From Sporosarcina sp. (GTDB lineage Bacteria; Bacillota; Bacilli; Bacillales_A; Planococcaceae), in the NCBI GenBank assembly GCA_026169375.1, contig JAPFCR010000048.1, positions 1 through 64,000 on the forward strand: 64,000 nucleotides of DNA, in the 5' to 3' direction. Shown one piece after another: positions 42,201-52,237 of this stretch (position 1 is the first letter of the stretch; each line of letters begins with the position of its first letter). A program made the position numbers and the translations under genes. A model generated the notes under the pieces. It did not search any database. It saw nothing but the letters and a program-made list of their open reading frames with translations, and was not told the DNA's origin.

Positions 42201-42317
42201 GAATTGGAGGAATTATATAAAGCGCCACGTCATTTAAAGGCGATGCTTTACGGAAATATCGGTTACAAGCTAGAACAACTCGAAAAAGAAGCAAAGGATG
42301 CCACTAAGGAAAAGTGA
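42129..42317 (+). CDS. Tail assembly chaperone, frameshift extension
   Basis: After the -1 shift, reading continues for about 62 codons (LIKDGNKDAVYLYYAMTELLYSP...EKEAKDATKEK) to TGA 42315. The frame has no start of its own at a useful place, so it is made only as a fusion to the chaperone. This corresponds to the G-T fusion of lambda-type tails. Confidence 0.88.
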   Translation, partial: LIKDGNKDAVYLYYAMTELLYSPSELEELYKAPRHLKAMLYGNIGYKLEQLEKEAKDATKEK

Positions 42318-42336
42318 ATGAAAGGAGGCTCATTAA

Positions 42337-45300
42337 TTGGCAAAACTGACAGCTAGATTCGATGTTCAGGACAAGATTTCAAGGAAACTGCGAGCAATTC
42401 GCGGTGAAATTGATGCAGTTGAAAGAGCGCGAGCGAGGGTGAATAAACCGATCACGATGACCATGCGTATTCGCGATAATGCCACGAAGATACTTAGAAG
42501 ATTCCACATGTTTGTCCTAAAGGATATCGCCAAAACGCACACAGTAACTGTCCAAGTCAAAGACAAAGCCACCAAGGCATTGACAACCGTTTCTAACTTT
42601 ATGAAAAGACGGATGCCACGTACTCATGCGCTTTTTGTCTCAGTCAAGGACAAGGCATCTCCCATCTTACGTAAAATCAGTCAGTTTACACAAAGGAACA
42701 TTGCAAAAACGCAATTAATGTCGATTCTAGCGACTGATAGAGCGATGCCCACGCTTCGAAGAATAGGTAGTTTTGCGAAAACTACATTTTCGAGAGGGTA
42801 TAACTTTTCTGTTCGCGCTACGGATTTAGCGAGTAGAGTTATTGGACGCGTTTCTTCATATGCAACGACAGCGATTCCGAGAGTTCGGACGTTTACCATT
42901 CGGGCTATTAATGCAGCATCTAGTGTGATCGGATCTGTGAAAAGAGCATTGTTTTCTATTCCAACATTAATCACAGTAACCCTTGCGGCAGTTGGAATGG
43001 GTAAGTTAAAAGATGCAACTGTTGGAGCAGCGATGGATTTCGAAGGTTATGAAATTGAAACGAAACACCATCTTGGTGGAGATGAAAAAAAGGCGAATGA
43101 ATTAGTTGAGTGGATGAGAAATTATACAAACTTAACACCATTTGACTCTCCCGATCTATTTCCGGCTTTATCAAGAGGAATCGGAATCGCTGGAGGAGAT
43201 GTTGAGCAAGCGAAAGATTATTTAAGGTTAGCTACCGATATGGCGGCTATAACACCCGGAAGAACCGTATCTGATGCTATGGACGCTATAGGGAATGCTA
43301 AAATGGGCGAATTCTCCATGTTATCCGGTTTTAACGTAGATATGTCAAAAGCAAAGTTTGATTCTTTAGGCGGGATGGAAGGTCTGTATGATTACCTATA
43401 CAAAGGCGGAGATGACTTTATAGGATTCGTTGGTGCGGCTGAGGAGTTTTCCAAAACATCTCGTGGTTTACTAAATAAATCAACTGGTTATGTTACCGCA
43501 TCCTTTCGTGAATTTGGTGACGGTATTCTTGAAGGAATGAAACCGCGCCTAGAGGCAATCAGTACGTGGATCGACAACAATCAAGATAAGTGGATGAAGT
43601 GGAGAGATACAGTCCAACAAGCTGGAGAGCAAGCTGGGGAGTGGGCATTTTCAAAGCTAGAAAACGGATTCTTTCATATTCGTGATAATTACCTTGAAAA
43701 CGATGACTTCAAGAAATTAGATTTCGAAGGGAAAATAAAGTTTATTTCCGAAGACATTAGCGCTTGGTGGTCTTCCACAGGAAAACCTGCATTAAATGGA
43801 TGGTGGGAATCATCTGGCAAGCCGTGGGCTGAAAAAATCGGTCTATTTGTCGGCGAGTCTATCTTTAATGGGATTCTTACAGGTATCAAAGAAGGCGGTA
43901 AAGCACTTGGAAACATGTGGCTAGATGCTTTTAAAGACCCAAGCCTTGGTGCATTTGGTGGCGCAGGAGTTGCTACTATGCTTGCGGGTATGTTGGCAAG
44001 TCTAGTGTTAAGCCCTCTTGTCACTGCTGTCAAACTACTTGGCAAAGGTGTTAAAGGTGCAGGCAAGGTAAGTAAGAAGGTTTCTGGGTGGTTTGGAAAA
44101 GACCGACAACCCAAACAGCCCAAAAAACCAAAGCCTGATTATAGAATGCCCTGGACAAATAAAGGCGATAAACCTGTGCTTAATACACCTAACCAGGAAG
44201 GTAAAGGATTCAAACTTCCAAAAGGACTTTCTAAAGGTCTGGGCGGTCTAGGGAAGTTTGCTAAACGTGTACCTGTAATCGGCACCGCTTTAGGTGCGTT
44301 ATCAATCCTTACAGCAAGTAAAGAGGATAAAGCGGGTGCTATTGGTGCTGTTGGTGGTGGTGTAGGTGGTGCGGTTACAGGTGCAGCAATTGGTTCAATC
44401 GTACCTGGTATCGGTACCGCAATCGGAGGACTCATTGGCGGTGTGCTAGGTTCGATTGGCGGGGGCGCACTAGGTGACTGGTTTAGTGATAACTGGGACT
44501 CAATAAAAGGCAAGGCAACCGAAGTCACTTCATGGATTGGCGAGAAGTTTACTGGCACAGTCAATACTATATCGGAAACGCTATTTAGCGGTGAATGGTG
44601 GGGGCGAAAGTGGGACGACGTGAAGACGTGGGGTTCCGAGAAACTATCTGACACTGCTGAGTGGTGGAATGGTATTAAGGAAACCGCTAACGAAACTCTT
44701 TTTTCTGGTGATTGGTGGGCAGAGAAAGTTGGATTTGTATTCGGTGTACTCGAAACCACTTTATTTTCCGGTGAATGGTGGCGAGATAAGTGGGATTCTG
44801 TAAAGGAGTGGACATCTGAAAAGTGGGAATCGTTCTCAGATGTATGGAGTGAAGCACTTGAGCCATTAAAAGAGACCATTTTCTCAAGTGAATGGTGGGG
44901 AACACAATGGGAAAGCGTAAAGTCATGGACTTCCGAAAAATGGGCATCATTCGCAGAAGTCTGGGAGGCTTCAAAGGAACACCTTTCTACCACGCTCTTT
45001 TCTGGTGAATGGTGGAGCGAGAAGTGGGAAGGCGTTAAAAATTGGACAAGCGAGAAATGGAATTCCTTTGCAGAAATATGGACCAACGCTAAAGAAACAT
45101 TGTCCGAAACGTTATTTTCTGGTGAATGGTGGCAAGGAAAGTGGGAGTCAGTCAAAGGTTGGACGTCGGAAAAGTGGGATACTTTTACCAGTGTATGGAA
45201 TACGGCAAAGGAAAAAATAAACGAGACATTGTTTAATGAAGAGTGGTGGAGTGGGAAGTGGGAGTCTGTTAAAGGTTGGGCAACATCTGCTTGGGAGGGC

Positions 45301-45831
45301 ATTAAAACTATGGCAAGCGGATTGGGCGAATCCTTTAATAGAGGTCGAGAAAGCGGGCGCAACACCGCTAGCTATGCTCAGGGAACAAGTTATCACCCCG
45401 GGGGACTTGCGATTGTCGGAGACGGTGGAGGACCCGAACTAATTCGTTATCCAAATGGAAATATGACGCTTTCGCCAGGCACGGACACGATGATGAATTT
45501 ACCGCGTGGAACAGAGGTGTTATCGCACCGCAAAACAGTTAACTTCCTCGGTAATCAAGTACCTGCTTATGCGGGAGGTATTGGATTCAACGGAGGAGCA
45601 GAAGAGGAGATTTTGTCAGATGAGCACGTAGCGGCAGCGACATCCTCATCCACGAGAAGAAAAAGATCGTTTGTCGGCGGTGTTCGTGATGTTATTGTGC
45701 AGATTACAGGAGAAAGCCATTATCACGATGATATGGATGCCGAAAAGGTCGGCAAAGTAGCAGTCAAAGCGGTAACTGAAGAGTTGAAAAAACAAAGATT
45801 TGAGGGAGGGGAGATGGCAATAGATGACTAA
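42337..45831 (+). CDS. Tape measure protein (XkdO-like)
   Basis: 1164 residues from TTG behind GAAAGGAGG. Residues 1-215 hold about six degenerate repeats of 35 residues (strand, then VKDKATxxLxxI helix). The central part is helical; residues 660-720 form a glycine-zipper, probably membrane-active, segment (GAVTGAAIGSIVPGIGTAIG). Residues 745-990 are tandem 39-residue Trp repeats. The length sets tail length. The tail end IQITGESHYHDD is typical. Confidence 0.93.
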   Translation: MAKLTARFDVQDKISRKLRAIRGEIDAVERARARVNKPITMTMRIRDNATKILRRFHMFVLKDIAKTHTVTVQVKDKATKALTTVSNFMKRRMPRTHALFVSVKDKASPILRKISQFTQRNIAKTQLMSILATDRAMPTLRRIGSFAKTTFSRGYNFSVRATDLASRVIGRVSSYATTAIPRVRTFTIRAINAASSVIGSVKRALFSIPTLITVTLAAVGMGKLKDATVGAAMDFEGYEIETKHHLGGDEKKANELVEWMRNYTNLTPFDSPDLFPALSRGIGIAGGDVEQAKDYLRLATDMAAITPGRTVSDAMDAIGNAKMGEFSMLSGFNVDMSKAKFDSLGGMEGLYDYLYKGGDDFIGFVGAAEEFSKTSRGLLNKSTGYVTASFREFGDGILEGMKPRLEAISTWIDNNQDKWMKWRDTVQQAGEQAGEWAFSKLENGFFHIRDNYLENDDFKKLDFEGKIKFISEDISAWWSSTGKPALNGWWESSGKPWAEKIGLFVGESIFNGILTGIKEGGKALGNMWLDAFKDPSLGAFGGAGVATMLAGMLASLVLSPLVTAVKLLGKGVKGAGKVSKKVSGWFGKDRQPKQPKKPKPDYRMPWTNKGDKPVLNTPNQEGKGFKLPKGLSKGLGGLGKFAKRVPVIGTALGALSILTASKEDKAGAIGAVGGGVGGAVTGAAIGSIVPGIGTAIGGLIGGVLGSIGGGALGDWFSDNWDSIKGKATEVTSWIGEKFTGTVNTISETLFSGEWWGRKWDDVKTWGSEKLSDTAEWWNGIKETANETLFSGDWWAEKVGFVFGVLETTLFSGEWWRDKWDSVKEWTSEKWESFSDVWSEALEPLKETIFSSEWWGTQWESVKSWTSEKWASFAEVWEASKEHLSTTLFSGEWWSEKWEGVKNWTSEKWNSFAEIWTNAKETLSETLFSGEWWQGKWESVKGWTSEKWDTFTSVWNTAKEKINETLFNEEWWSGKWESVKGWATSAWEGIKTMASGLGESFNRGRESGRNTASYAQGTSYHPGGLAIVGDGGGPELIRYPNGNMTLSPGTDTMMNLPRGTEVLSHRKTVNFLGNQVPAYAGGIGFNGGAEEEILSDEHVAAATSSSTRRKRSFVGGVRDVIVQITGESHYHDDMDAEKVGKVAVKAVTEELKKQRFEGGEMAIDD
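44755..45260 (+). repeat. Tandem 117-bp repeats in the tape measure gene
   Basis: Units beginning near 44755, 44872, 44989, 45106 and 45223 are spaced exactly 117 bp and encode FSGEWWxxKWExVKxWTSEKW-type repeats; two shorter units precede them (near 44575 and 44690). Confidence 0.85.
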
Positions 45832-46510
45832 AAGTGTGTATGAGTTTTGGCTGTCGTGGCAAAACGGAAAAGAAAAATATCAATTACCGGTTAACCCTCC
45901 TGCGATTGGTGTTAGCAGTTCATCTAGAAATGAGAGTGTTGACCTCGCGGGGATCGGAGAGGTTACTATTCTGCAAGAGCCTGGGGCGAAAACTTTTATT
46001 TTTTCTTCTTTTTTTCCTGAACATTGGGGACCGTATTGTGAGCTGCCGGAGAGTAAAATGTCGATGCCTTGGAGTTACGTGAAACGAATCGAATTGTGGA
46101 AAGAAAGGAAGCTTCCAATTCGGCTGACCGTGACAGGTACACCGATTAACTACGCGGTATCAATTGAGGATTTTCAATACCGTGAAGGAGAAGGCGATGT
46201 CGGCGATATCCACTATGACATCGTGCTGACCGAGTATCCTTTTGTCTCACCTCGTAAAATCGACACGAAGAAAAGGACGACAGCCAAAAGCGGGACGTCG
46301 AGACCGGATCCCAAGCCGAAGGCGAAAACGTACACCGTAAAAAAAGGTGATACGCTGTCGGCGATCGCGAGAAAAGAATACAAAAATAGCGCCGAGTGGA
46401 AAAAGATTTGGGAAGCGAATAAAGACGCGTTAACTAAACGGGATAAGCGCAATATCAAACAACCGGGTCACTACATCTTCCCCGGTCAAGTAGTTACATT
46501 GCCGACGTGA
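45824..46510 (+). CDS. LysM tail protein (XkdP-like)
   Basis: 228 residues. Baseplate N-domain (FWLSWQNGKEKYQLPVNPP) and a C-terminal LysM (about 165-228, YTVKKGDTLSAIARKEY). Joins the tail to the baseplate hub; LysM binds peptidoglycan. Confidence 0.92.
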   Translation: MTKSVYEFWLSWQNGKEKYQLPVNPPAIGVSSSSRNESVDLAGIGEVTILQEPGAKTFIFSSFFPEHWGPYCELPESKMSMPWSYVKRIELWKERKLPIRLTVTGTPINYAVSIEDFQYREGEGDVGDIHYDIVLTEYPFVSPRKIDTKKRTTAKSGTSRPDPKPKAKTYTVKKGDTLSAIARKEYKNSAEWKKIWEANKDALTKRDKRNIKQPGHYIFPGQVVTLPT

Positions 46511-47934
46511 TACAACTATTCTTGGTCAAGTCGGATCATATGATAGAAATTCCCGTTGAGTTTGTGAATTGGTCTGGCCAACGACATCATGCAGCAAGAA
46601 AAATAGAAGCGTCCATCCTTTATAACAATTCCGGTATGCATCATTTCCGGGAGGTCATAGAGGGTGACACACTTCTTTTTAAGTGGAAGGGTAATGAGTT
46701 GTTTCGCGGAACGGTGTTCGACCGATCTCGCAATAAAAGTGGGATGTTGACACTGACGGCATACGATATGCTTCAATACTTCTTATTAAATAAAGACGTG
46801 TATGATTTTTCGGGAAAGCGATTAGATGAAATTGTTTTACGGGTGTGCAAGGATTTCGAAATACCACATACGGCATTCGTCAACACGAAGCACGTCATAA
46901 AGGATTTGTTATTTGACAGCGAAACGCCATTATACGATATGACTCTAAGGGCGATGATAGAAACCCACAAGGCATCTAAAAGGAAGTTTCGTATGTATTC
47001 TCGACTCGGTAAGGTGCGGCTGACTGAAATAAAACCCCAGGACGTGCAGTGGGTGCTTGAAGTAGGCAACAACATTATTGACTACAATTATGACACGTCG
47101 ATCGAAGAGACGGCTACACGTGTAAAACTGGCATCTGGCGAAGGTTCCGAAACAGTGACAGCTGTCGTCACAGATGACGGGGGTAAAAAACAATTTGGTA
47201 TGTTGCAACATTATGAAAACGTATCCGAATCACTTAGAAAAGACGCAATGACAAAAAAGGCGCGTGAAATACTGTCCAATAAAAAAGGCGTCAAAAAGAA
47301 ATTAGATGTCGAGGCGCTTGGGATTGAAACGCTAACAAGTGGCGGAGCTGTCTATGCAATTATTGATGATATCCGAGTCAAAAGAAGTTATTTTATTGAT
47401 CAGGATACACACTTGTTCAAAGGAAGTAGTCACACGATGAACCTTCAATTGATCGAAACGGATGACTTCCCTGAAATGGCTGAGTTACAAAAGAAAGATG
47501 TTGAATCTAAGTCATCGTCAACTTCAAGCGGTGCAAGTGACGGAGCATCCTCAAAAGCCCAGGAAGTAGTTACTATCGCTAGCAGTTTCAAAGGGCGATT
47601 GAGGTATAATTTCGGCGGAAAGAACATTCCTGGCGGCTCTGGTGACTGTTCTGGGTTTACTTACTACATTTACAATCGCGTCGGGATAAATATTGGTCAT
47701 GGAACAAGCACACAAGTATCAAGAGGGCGTAAAATATCGAGAGGGGATGCGCGAGCAGGTGACCTAGTATTTTTCAAGGGCACTTATAGGGCGGGAGTGT
47801 CCCATGTAGGCATTGTTACGCGTCCGGGATATTGTGTAAGCCTTGCGTCAAGTGGTTGTAAAGAACATGGGTATTTAACAAATAATGATTCGTATTGGGG
47901 TCCTAAGTTTATGCAGGTTAATAGAGTGCTGTGA
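46507..47934 (+). CDS. Baseplate hub protein (XkdQ-like) fused to NlpC/P60 peptidase
   Basis: 475 residues. Residues 1-325 match XkdQ/gpD-like hubs. After a serine-rich linker (about 335-350) comes an NlpC/P60 domain with catalytic Cys in GSGDCSGFTYY, His in SHVGIV and a following Asx/His residue. The peptidase would cut the cell-wall peptide when the tail punctures. Confidence 0.88.
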   Translation: MIQLFLVKSDHMIEIPVEFVNWSGQRHHAARKIEASILYNNSGMHHFREVIEGDTLLFKWKGNELFRGTVFDRSRNKSGMLTLTAYDMLQYFLLNKDVYDFSGKRLDEIVLRVCKDFEIPHTAFVNTKHVIKDLLFDSETPLYDMTLRAMIETHKASKRKFRMYSRLGKVRLTEIKPQDVQWVLEVGNNIIDYNYDTSIEETATRVKLASGEGSETVTAVVTDDGGKKQFGMLQHYENVSESLRKDAMTKKAREILSNKKGVKKKLDVEALGIETLTSGGAVYAIIDDIRVKRSYFIDQDTHLFKGSSHTMNLQLIETDDFPEMAELQKKDVESKSSSTSSGASDGASSKAQEVVTIASSFKGRLRYNFGGKNIPGGSGDCSGFTYYIYNRVGINIGHGTSTQVSRGRKISRGDARAGDLVFFKGTYRAGVSHVGIVTRPGYCVSLASSGCKEHGYLTNNDSYWGPKFMQVNRVL

Positions 47935-47947
47935 GGAGTGGGTTCGG

Positions 47948-48259
47948 ATGACATTGAGTAATGAAATAAAACAATTAGCAGCCAGAGCGGCTGGTTCGGA
48001 ACGACCGGTGAGAATAATTGATGCTGATGTTGTTTCGACCTCTCCTTTACGCATCCGATTATCAAATAACGAAAAACTGGTGCTTTCAAGTGAAAGATTT
48101 ATTATTCCAGAAAAACTAACGGACTATGAGTTATCCGTTAGAACGCCACGCGGAACTGAAACGCATACTTTTTTCAACGCATTAAAAACAGGCGATCAGA
48201 TTGTTGTCGTGTCTCTACAAGGCGGCGGTATGTACTATGTATTAGACAGGAAAGGATGA
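47948..48259 (+). CDS. Baseplate protein (XkdR/DUF2577-like)
   Basis: 103 residues, small beta protein (VSTSPLRIRLSNNEKLVLSSERFIIPEKLTDYE). ATG 47948 follows GAGGAGTGG. Confidence 0.85.
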   Translation: MTLSNEIKQLAARAAGSERPVRIIDADVVSTSPLRIRLSNNEKLVLSSERFIIPEKLTDYELSVRTPRGTETHTFFNALKTGDQIVVVSLQGGGMYYVLDRKG

Positions 48260-48263
48260 TTGT

Positions 48264-48683
48264 ATGGCTTTATCTCCCGAATTAGATATAGCTGAAGGCT
48301 CAGAAGAAATGAGCGTCGCCGAACTGCTTGAATTGAAAACTTATCGCTTCGACTTTAAAGCTAAGCGGTTAACAAGCGAATTGATCAGCGGATTAGAAGC
48401 AATTAAGCAATTTATTTTAATGGCGCTTCATATACCGCGATACGCCCATGCTATTTATTCACCCGATACCGGAAATGAATTACACGAATTGATTGCTGAT
48501 GAAGATGCCTCGATTGCATTTAAAATCGTTGAAATAGAGCGCTTGGTAACAGAGGCGCTGATTTATGACGCAAGAATTGAGCGTGTACATGGCTTCGAGG
48601 TTGAGCATATAAATGATGCTTTGCATGTGAGCTTTCGAGTTGATACTGCACTTGGCGCATTAGAGTTCGAGGAGGTGTTATAG
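48264..48683 (+). CDS. Baseplate wedge protein (XkdS/DUF2634-like)
   Basis: 139 residues; LELKTYRFDFKAKRL and AIKQFILMALHIPRYAHAIYS are characteristic of the gp25-like XkdS family. Confidence 0.88.
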   Translation: MALSPELDIAEGSEEMSVAELLELKTYRFDFKAKRLTSELISGLEAIKQFILMALHIPRYAHAIYSPDTGNELHELIADEDASIAFKIVEIERLVTEALIYDARIERVHGFEVEHINDALHVSFRVDTALGALEFEEVL

Positions 48684-48686
48684 CCA

Positions 48687-49736
48687 ATGTTCGAAGGATA
48701 TACATTCGAAAATATATTGCAAGAAATGATTGATGAAACGAGTCCAGAATTTGACGTGAGTGAGACGTCTCCCGTATACGCCTCTTATGCAATGAGCGCC
48801 ACACAAATCGCGAAGGTTTATCGTTATTTGGATCGGGTGAGGGAGTTAGGATTCGCTTCAACAAGCGAAGACGAATACTTGGAAAAGCGGACATCCGAAA
48901 TGGGTGTCTTTTTCAATTCCGCGGTCGCGGCGATCAGGCGAGGGCATTTCAATGTGGCGGTTCCAGTTGGGAGTCGTTTTTATGTCCAGGACTTGTATTT
49001 TGTGGTGATAAGCAATGAAGACGGAGTGCAGTTGCAATGCGAAGAGCCAGGCGCTATTGGCAACTCAGTGCCTGCCGGGACGGCTATGCTACCACTTGAA
49101 AACATTGAGGGGTTGGAAACTGCGATACTTGACGAAGTCATTATACCTGGATCGGAAAAAGAATCAGACGAGAATCTATTCGTAAGGTATCAGGAAAAGG
49201 TCGCCGAGCCATCTACAAGCGGGAATACAGCTCATTACAGGGAATGGGCTAGGGAAATCCAAGGAGTAGGCGCGGTTAAAGTGTTTCCTGGTTGGGATGG
49301 ATTAAATACGGTCAAGGTTGTCATCGTTGATTCGGACTATGTGCCAGCTTCTAAAGAGTTGATTGAGGTTGTACAGAAGGAGTTAGACCCGATCCCTGGA
49401 CAAGGAGAGGGGTTAGCGCCCGTTGGCGCCTTTGTAACTGTTGTGAGTGCTGCGTCAACCACAATTGATGTGTCTGTGACTATCGAAATAGAGTCATCCG
49501 CAACGATTGAGTTCGTCCAAGTCGAGTTTTTGAGAATGCTAGCAGATTACTTAAAGTCAATCTCGTTTAGGGAGGATGTTAAGTCGGTAGTCCGGCATAG
49601 GGTTGTCGGCTCTTTGTTATTGGACATCCCGGGCGTCCTTGATTATTCGGGTTTACTTATTAACGAGCAAACTAAAAACATTACCTTGGGAGCGGACCAA
49701 ATCCCGATTTCTGGGCAGGTGACGATTAATGTCTAG
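48687..49736 (+). CDS. Baseplate J-like protein (XkdT)
   Basis: 349 residues, gpJ family: VGSRFYVQDLYF, NSVPAGTAMLPLENIEGLE and SEKESDENLFVRYQEKVAEPSTSGNTAHYREWA. Confidence 0.93.
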   Translation: MFEGYTFENILQEMIDETSPEFDVSETSPVYASYAMSATQIAKVYRYLDRVRELGFASTSEDEYLEKRTSEMGVFFNSAVAAIRRGHFNVAVPVGSRFYVQDLYFVVISNEDGVQLQCEEPGAIGNSVPAGTAMLPLENIEGLETAILDEVIIPGSEKESDENLFVRYQEKVAEPSTSGNTAHYREWAREIQGVGAVKVFPGWDGLNTVKVVIVDSDYVPASKELIEVVQKELDPIPGQGEGLAPVGAFVTVVSAASTTIDVSVTIEIESSATIEFVQVEFLRMLADYLKSISFREDVKSVVRHRVVGSLLLDIPGVLDYSGLLINEQTKNITLGADQIPISGQVTINV

Positions 49737-50745
49737 TCGCGAAGAAATGCTTGTGGAACTGCCTGAGATTTATAGGCAGTCGCCCGAATTTGAAGAAATG
49801 ACTCGGGTAAAAGGAGTCATTTACGATCGCCTTGAAGTTCACATTGACGACGTGCTTGACAACTTCTTCATTGATGATGCGACGTGGGGTCTAGCAATTA
49901 TGGAAGATGAGTATAAGATCCCGACCGATATCACTAAGCCGCTTGGTCAACGTCGTTCCGTTTTAAAAGCCAAAAAGCGCGGAATTGGAACAGTCAGCGC
50001 TAGTATGATAAGGAGTGTGGCTGAATCGTTTCGAGTCGGGTCTGTCGATGTTAAAGCGATAAAAGATTTATCAAGAATCAAAGTTTCATTTAGTGAGGCT
50101 TTTGTAATTGAGTCGGATTTAATTGACGCGAAAAATGCAATACGGAAAATATTACCGGCGCACTTGGAAGGGCTTTACGCTTTAAGAGCAAACGTATTGC
50201 TAGAGCAGAGTGTCGAGAACCTATCGCCAATCCTAGTTAATATGGATGTTAATACGAATCCTTGGGCGCAAGCAGGATACGGCGGAATCGGTGATGAAAT
50301 CCTGTTAGACGGTGAATATTTACTAAACGGCGAACGTTTCTTAAATGGATTCTATAATAAAGACGGACCAGCACATTCTCAACGAGTTAAATTAGTGATG
50401 AAAGTGTTGCATGGATTCGGTTTTCATGAAGTTAATTTACTCCCATCATTAGATGGGGAATTTAATTTAAATGGTGAAATACGATTGCAGAATGAACCGC
50501 AGAATGTAAAGCTTGCTGTTTTACATGATGTAGTTATGCGATACAAACAACGTGAAACTATTCATTTAAAACCAAAACAAAAAACTTTGATAACTAGCTC
50601 GTCTAAAACAAAGAATGGGGTTGTTTCGTTAAACGGACAAGTTCAATTAGATGGCTCTGTATCACTAGATCAAGCCCTGTTTAATCACAGTGGCTTATTT
50701 CGCGTTAAAAAGGACGGAAAAACGGTAGAGGAGGTGGCTATTTAA
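49729..50745 (+). CDS. Baseplate/tail fibre connector (XkdU/DUF2313-like)
   Basis: 338 residues. The N-terminal 150 residues fit XkdU (YmfQ-like); the C-terminal half has LNGE/LDGE repeats (ILLDGEYLLNGERFLNGF, LDGEFNLNGEIRL). Confidence 0.85.
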   Translation: MSSREEMLVELPEIYRQSPEFEEMTRVKGVIYDRLEVHIDDVLDNFFIDDATWGLAIMEDEYKIPTDITKPLGQRRSVLKAKKRGIGTVSASMIRSVAESFRVGSVDVKAIKDLSRIKVSFSEAFVIESDLIDAKNAIRKILPAHLEGLYALRANVLLEQSVENLSPILVNMDVNTNPWAQAGYGGIGDEILLDGEYLLNGERFLNGFYNKDGPAHSQRVKLVMKVLHGFGFHEVNLLPSLDGEFNLNGEIRLQNEPQNVKLAVLHDVVMRYKQRETIHLKPKQKTLITSSSKTKNGVVSLNGQVQLDGSVSLDQALFNHSGLFRVKKDGKTVEEVAI

Positions 50746-50867
50746 TGAACGTACGAAACGAACCTGTTATTCGTTCGGAATTGAGAGTGGTCAAAAGGAA
50801 AAAAGGTGAAATGAAAGGAGAGAAAACGAAGAATGTCAAATGCAATTACGACAACAAAAGCACGTGA
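50745..50867 (+). CDS. Possible 40-residue basic protein
   Basis: ATG overlaps the XkdU stop; Lys/Arg-rich. It overlaps the next gene by 35 bp. AGGAGG is 6-7 nt upstream (GAGGAGGTGG at 50729-50738). Confidence 0.4.
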   Translation: MNVRNEPVIRSELRVVKRKKGEMKGEKTKNVKCNYDNKST

Positions 50868-51216
50868 GAAGTTTGCTAAAGCACATGGGGGCAGGGCACC
50901 GTTACCTGCTATTACTCAGGTTGGTTGGGGTACAGGTGGACATGACGAAGAAACTCGTCAACCTATATCGCCTGCCGCCGATGTAAATGAGATACCTGGC
51001 GAAATTGTTAGGAAAGAAATTAATGGCACTGAGTATCCTGTACCTACTACGTTAAGAATTTTTGTTGATTTATTACACGAAGAAAGTGGCGATGAAGATA
51101 TCTCATGCTGTGGTTTATATGATGCGGATGGCGATTTAGTCGCTTGGAAAACATTTAAACCAAAGGGAATGGATGATGAAACAACCCTTGAAATTGATTG
51201 GGATGAACAGTTTTAA
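50833..51216 (+). CDS. Tail-associated protein before the fibre
   Basis: 127 residues. ITTTKAREKFAKAHGG and VGWGTGGHDEETRQP resemble the N-terminal domain of phage tail-collar fibre proteins. AAAGGAGAG upstream. Confidence 0.7.
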   Translation: MSNAITTTKAREKFAKAHGGRAPLPAITQVGWGTGGHDEETRQPISPAADVNEIPGEIVRKEINGTEYPVPTTLRIFVDLLHEESGDEDISCCGLYDADGDLVAWKTFKPKGMDDETTLEIDWDEQF

Positions 51217-51232
51217 CAGAAGGAGAATACGA

Positions 51233-52222
51233 ATGGCGAATCATGAAATTCAAGAACCAAACCAGTTTAGCGATGAAATAAGAAAATTAAAAACATCTCA
51301 TCCAGCACACGCAGATACGTTCAATCCACTTTTCGAGAAGTTAGTTAATAATGATGTGTTTTTGAAATCATTAACTGAACGACTAATTCAAGAACATACC
51401 CATAGCGGAGAGAACGGAGAAGGCTCGAAAATCTCTCTGGATAATATTGACGTTCCGGCGGCGTTAGGTAATATTTTGACGGAAAAAGAATTGGCCGAAC
51501 ACAGCAATGAGCGAAATCCACACGGCACGAGATATAGTGATGTTGGGGCAGCAAGCGAGCAAGATCTTACGACGCATTCGGCGGAAAAAGCGTCAACAAC
51601 TAAACTCGGTCACATAATGGTTGGCGCTGGATTATCTATTACGGCAGATGGGAAACTAAGTGCTAAGGTTCAAGCAAGTCCTATTCCTAGTGGCTTAATA
51701 TCCATGTGGAGCGGAGCAATTAATACAATTCCCTCAGATTGGGTATTGTGCGATGGTGCGAATGATACGCCAAATCTAACTGATCGTTTTATTGTTGGTG
51801 CGGGCGGAAAATATAGCATAGGGGATACTGGCGGTGCGGATTCCGTGACGCTTACGACTGCTCAATTGCCGAGTCATGGTCATGGAAGCGGAACATTGAG
51901 TGCGGCAAGTGCAGGTAGTCATAGCCATGGTAGTGGTACGTTGGCAACTAATACTACCGGAAGCCACAATCACACTGTAACAGATTACTACTTTTCTACC
52001 ACTTCCAGCTTTATCTTGGCTGGTGGCTCAGATTATAGTTCAGCTGTAACAACTAGAACAACTTCATCTGAAGGCTCACACAGTCATTCGATCATCGGTT
52101 CCACTGCATCCGGTGGCGCGCACACTCATACAATTACCGGCTCAACAGCGACAGCCGGAAGTGGACAATCACACGAAAACAGACCACCATATTATGCACT
52201 TGCGTATATCATGAAATTATAA
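51233..52222 (+). CDS. Tail fibre protein with collar domain
   Basis: 329 residues. N-terminal attachment part; tail-collar domain (IPSGLISMWSGAINTIPSDWVLCDG...TPNLTDRFIVG); a C-terminal Ser/Thr/Gly-rich part with many HxH motifs (SHGHG, SHSHG, SHNH, SHSH, HTHT), which in related fibres bind metal ions. Host recognition. Confidence 0.9.
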   Translation: MANHEIQEPNQFSDEIRKLKTSHPAHADTFNPLFEKLVNNDVFLKSLTERLIQEHTHSGENGEGSKISLDNIDVPAALGNILTEKELAEHSNERNPHGTRYSDVGAASEQDLTTHSAEKASTTKLGHIMVGAGLSITADGKLSAKVQASPIPSGLISMWSGAINTIPSDWVLCDGANDTPNLTDRFIVGAGGKYSIGDTGGADSVTLTTAQLPSHGHGSGTLSAASAGSHSHGSGTLATNTTGSHNHTVTDYYFSTTSSFILAGGSDYSSAVTTRTTSSEGSHSHSIIGSTASGGAHTHTITGSTATAGSGQSHENRPPYYALAYIMKL

Positions 52223-52237
52223 AGAGGTGAATATTGA

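Noticed and set aside
44139-45365. 408-codon open frame on the minus strand
   Set aside because: It is exactly antisense to the tape measure repeats, has a Ser/His/Pro-rich composition caused by the repeat, and no ribosome site; a shadow frame.
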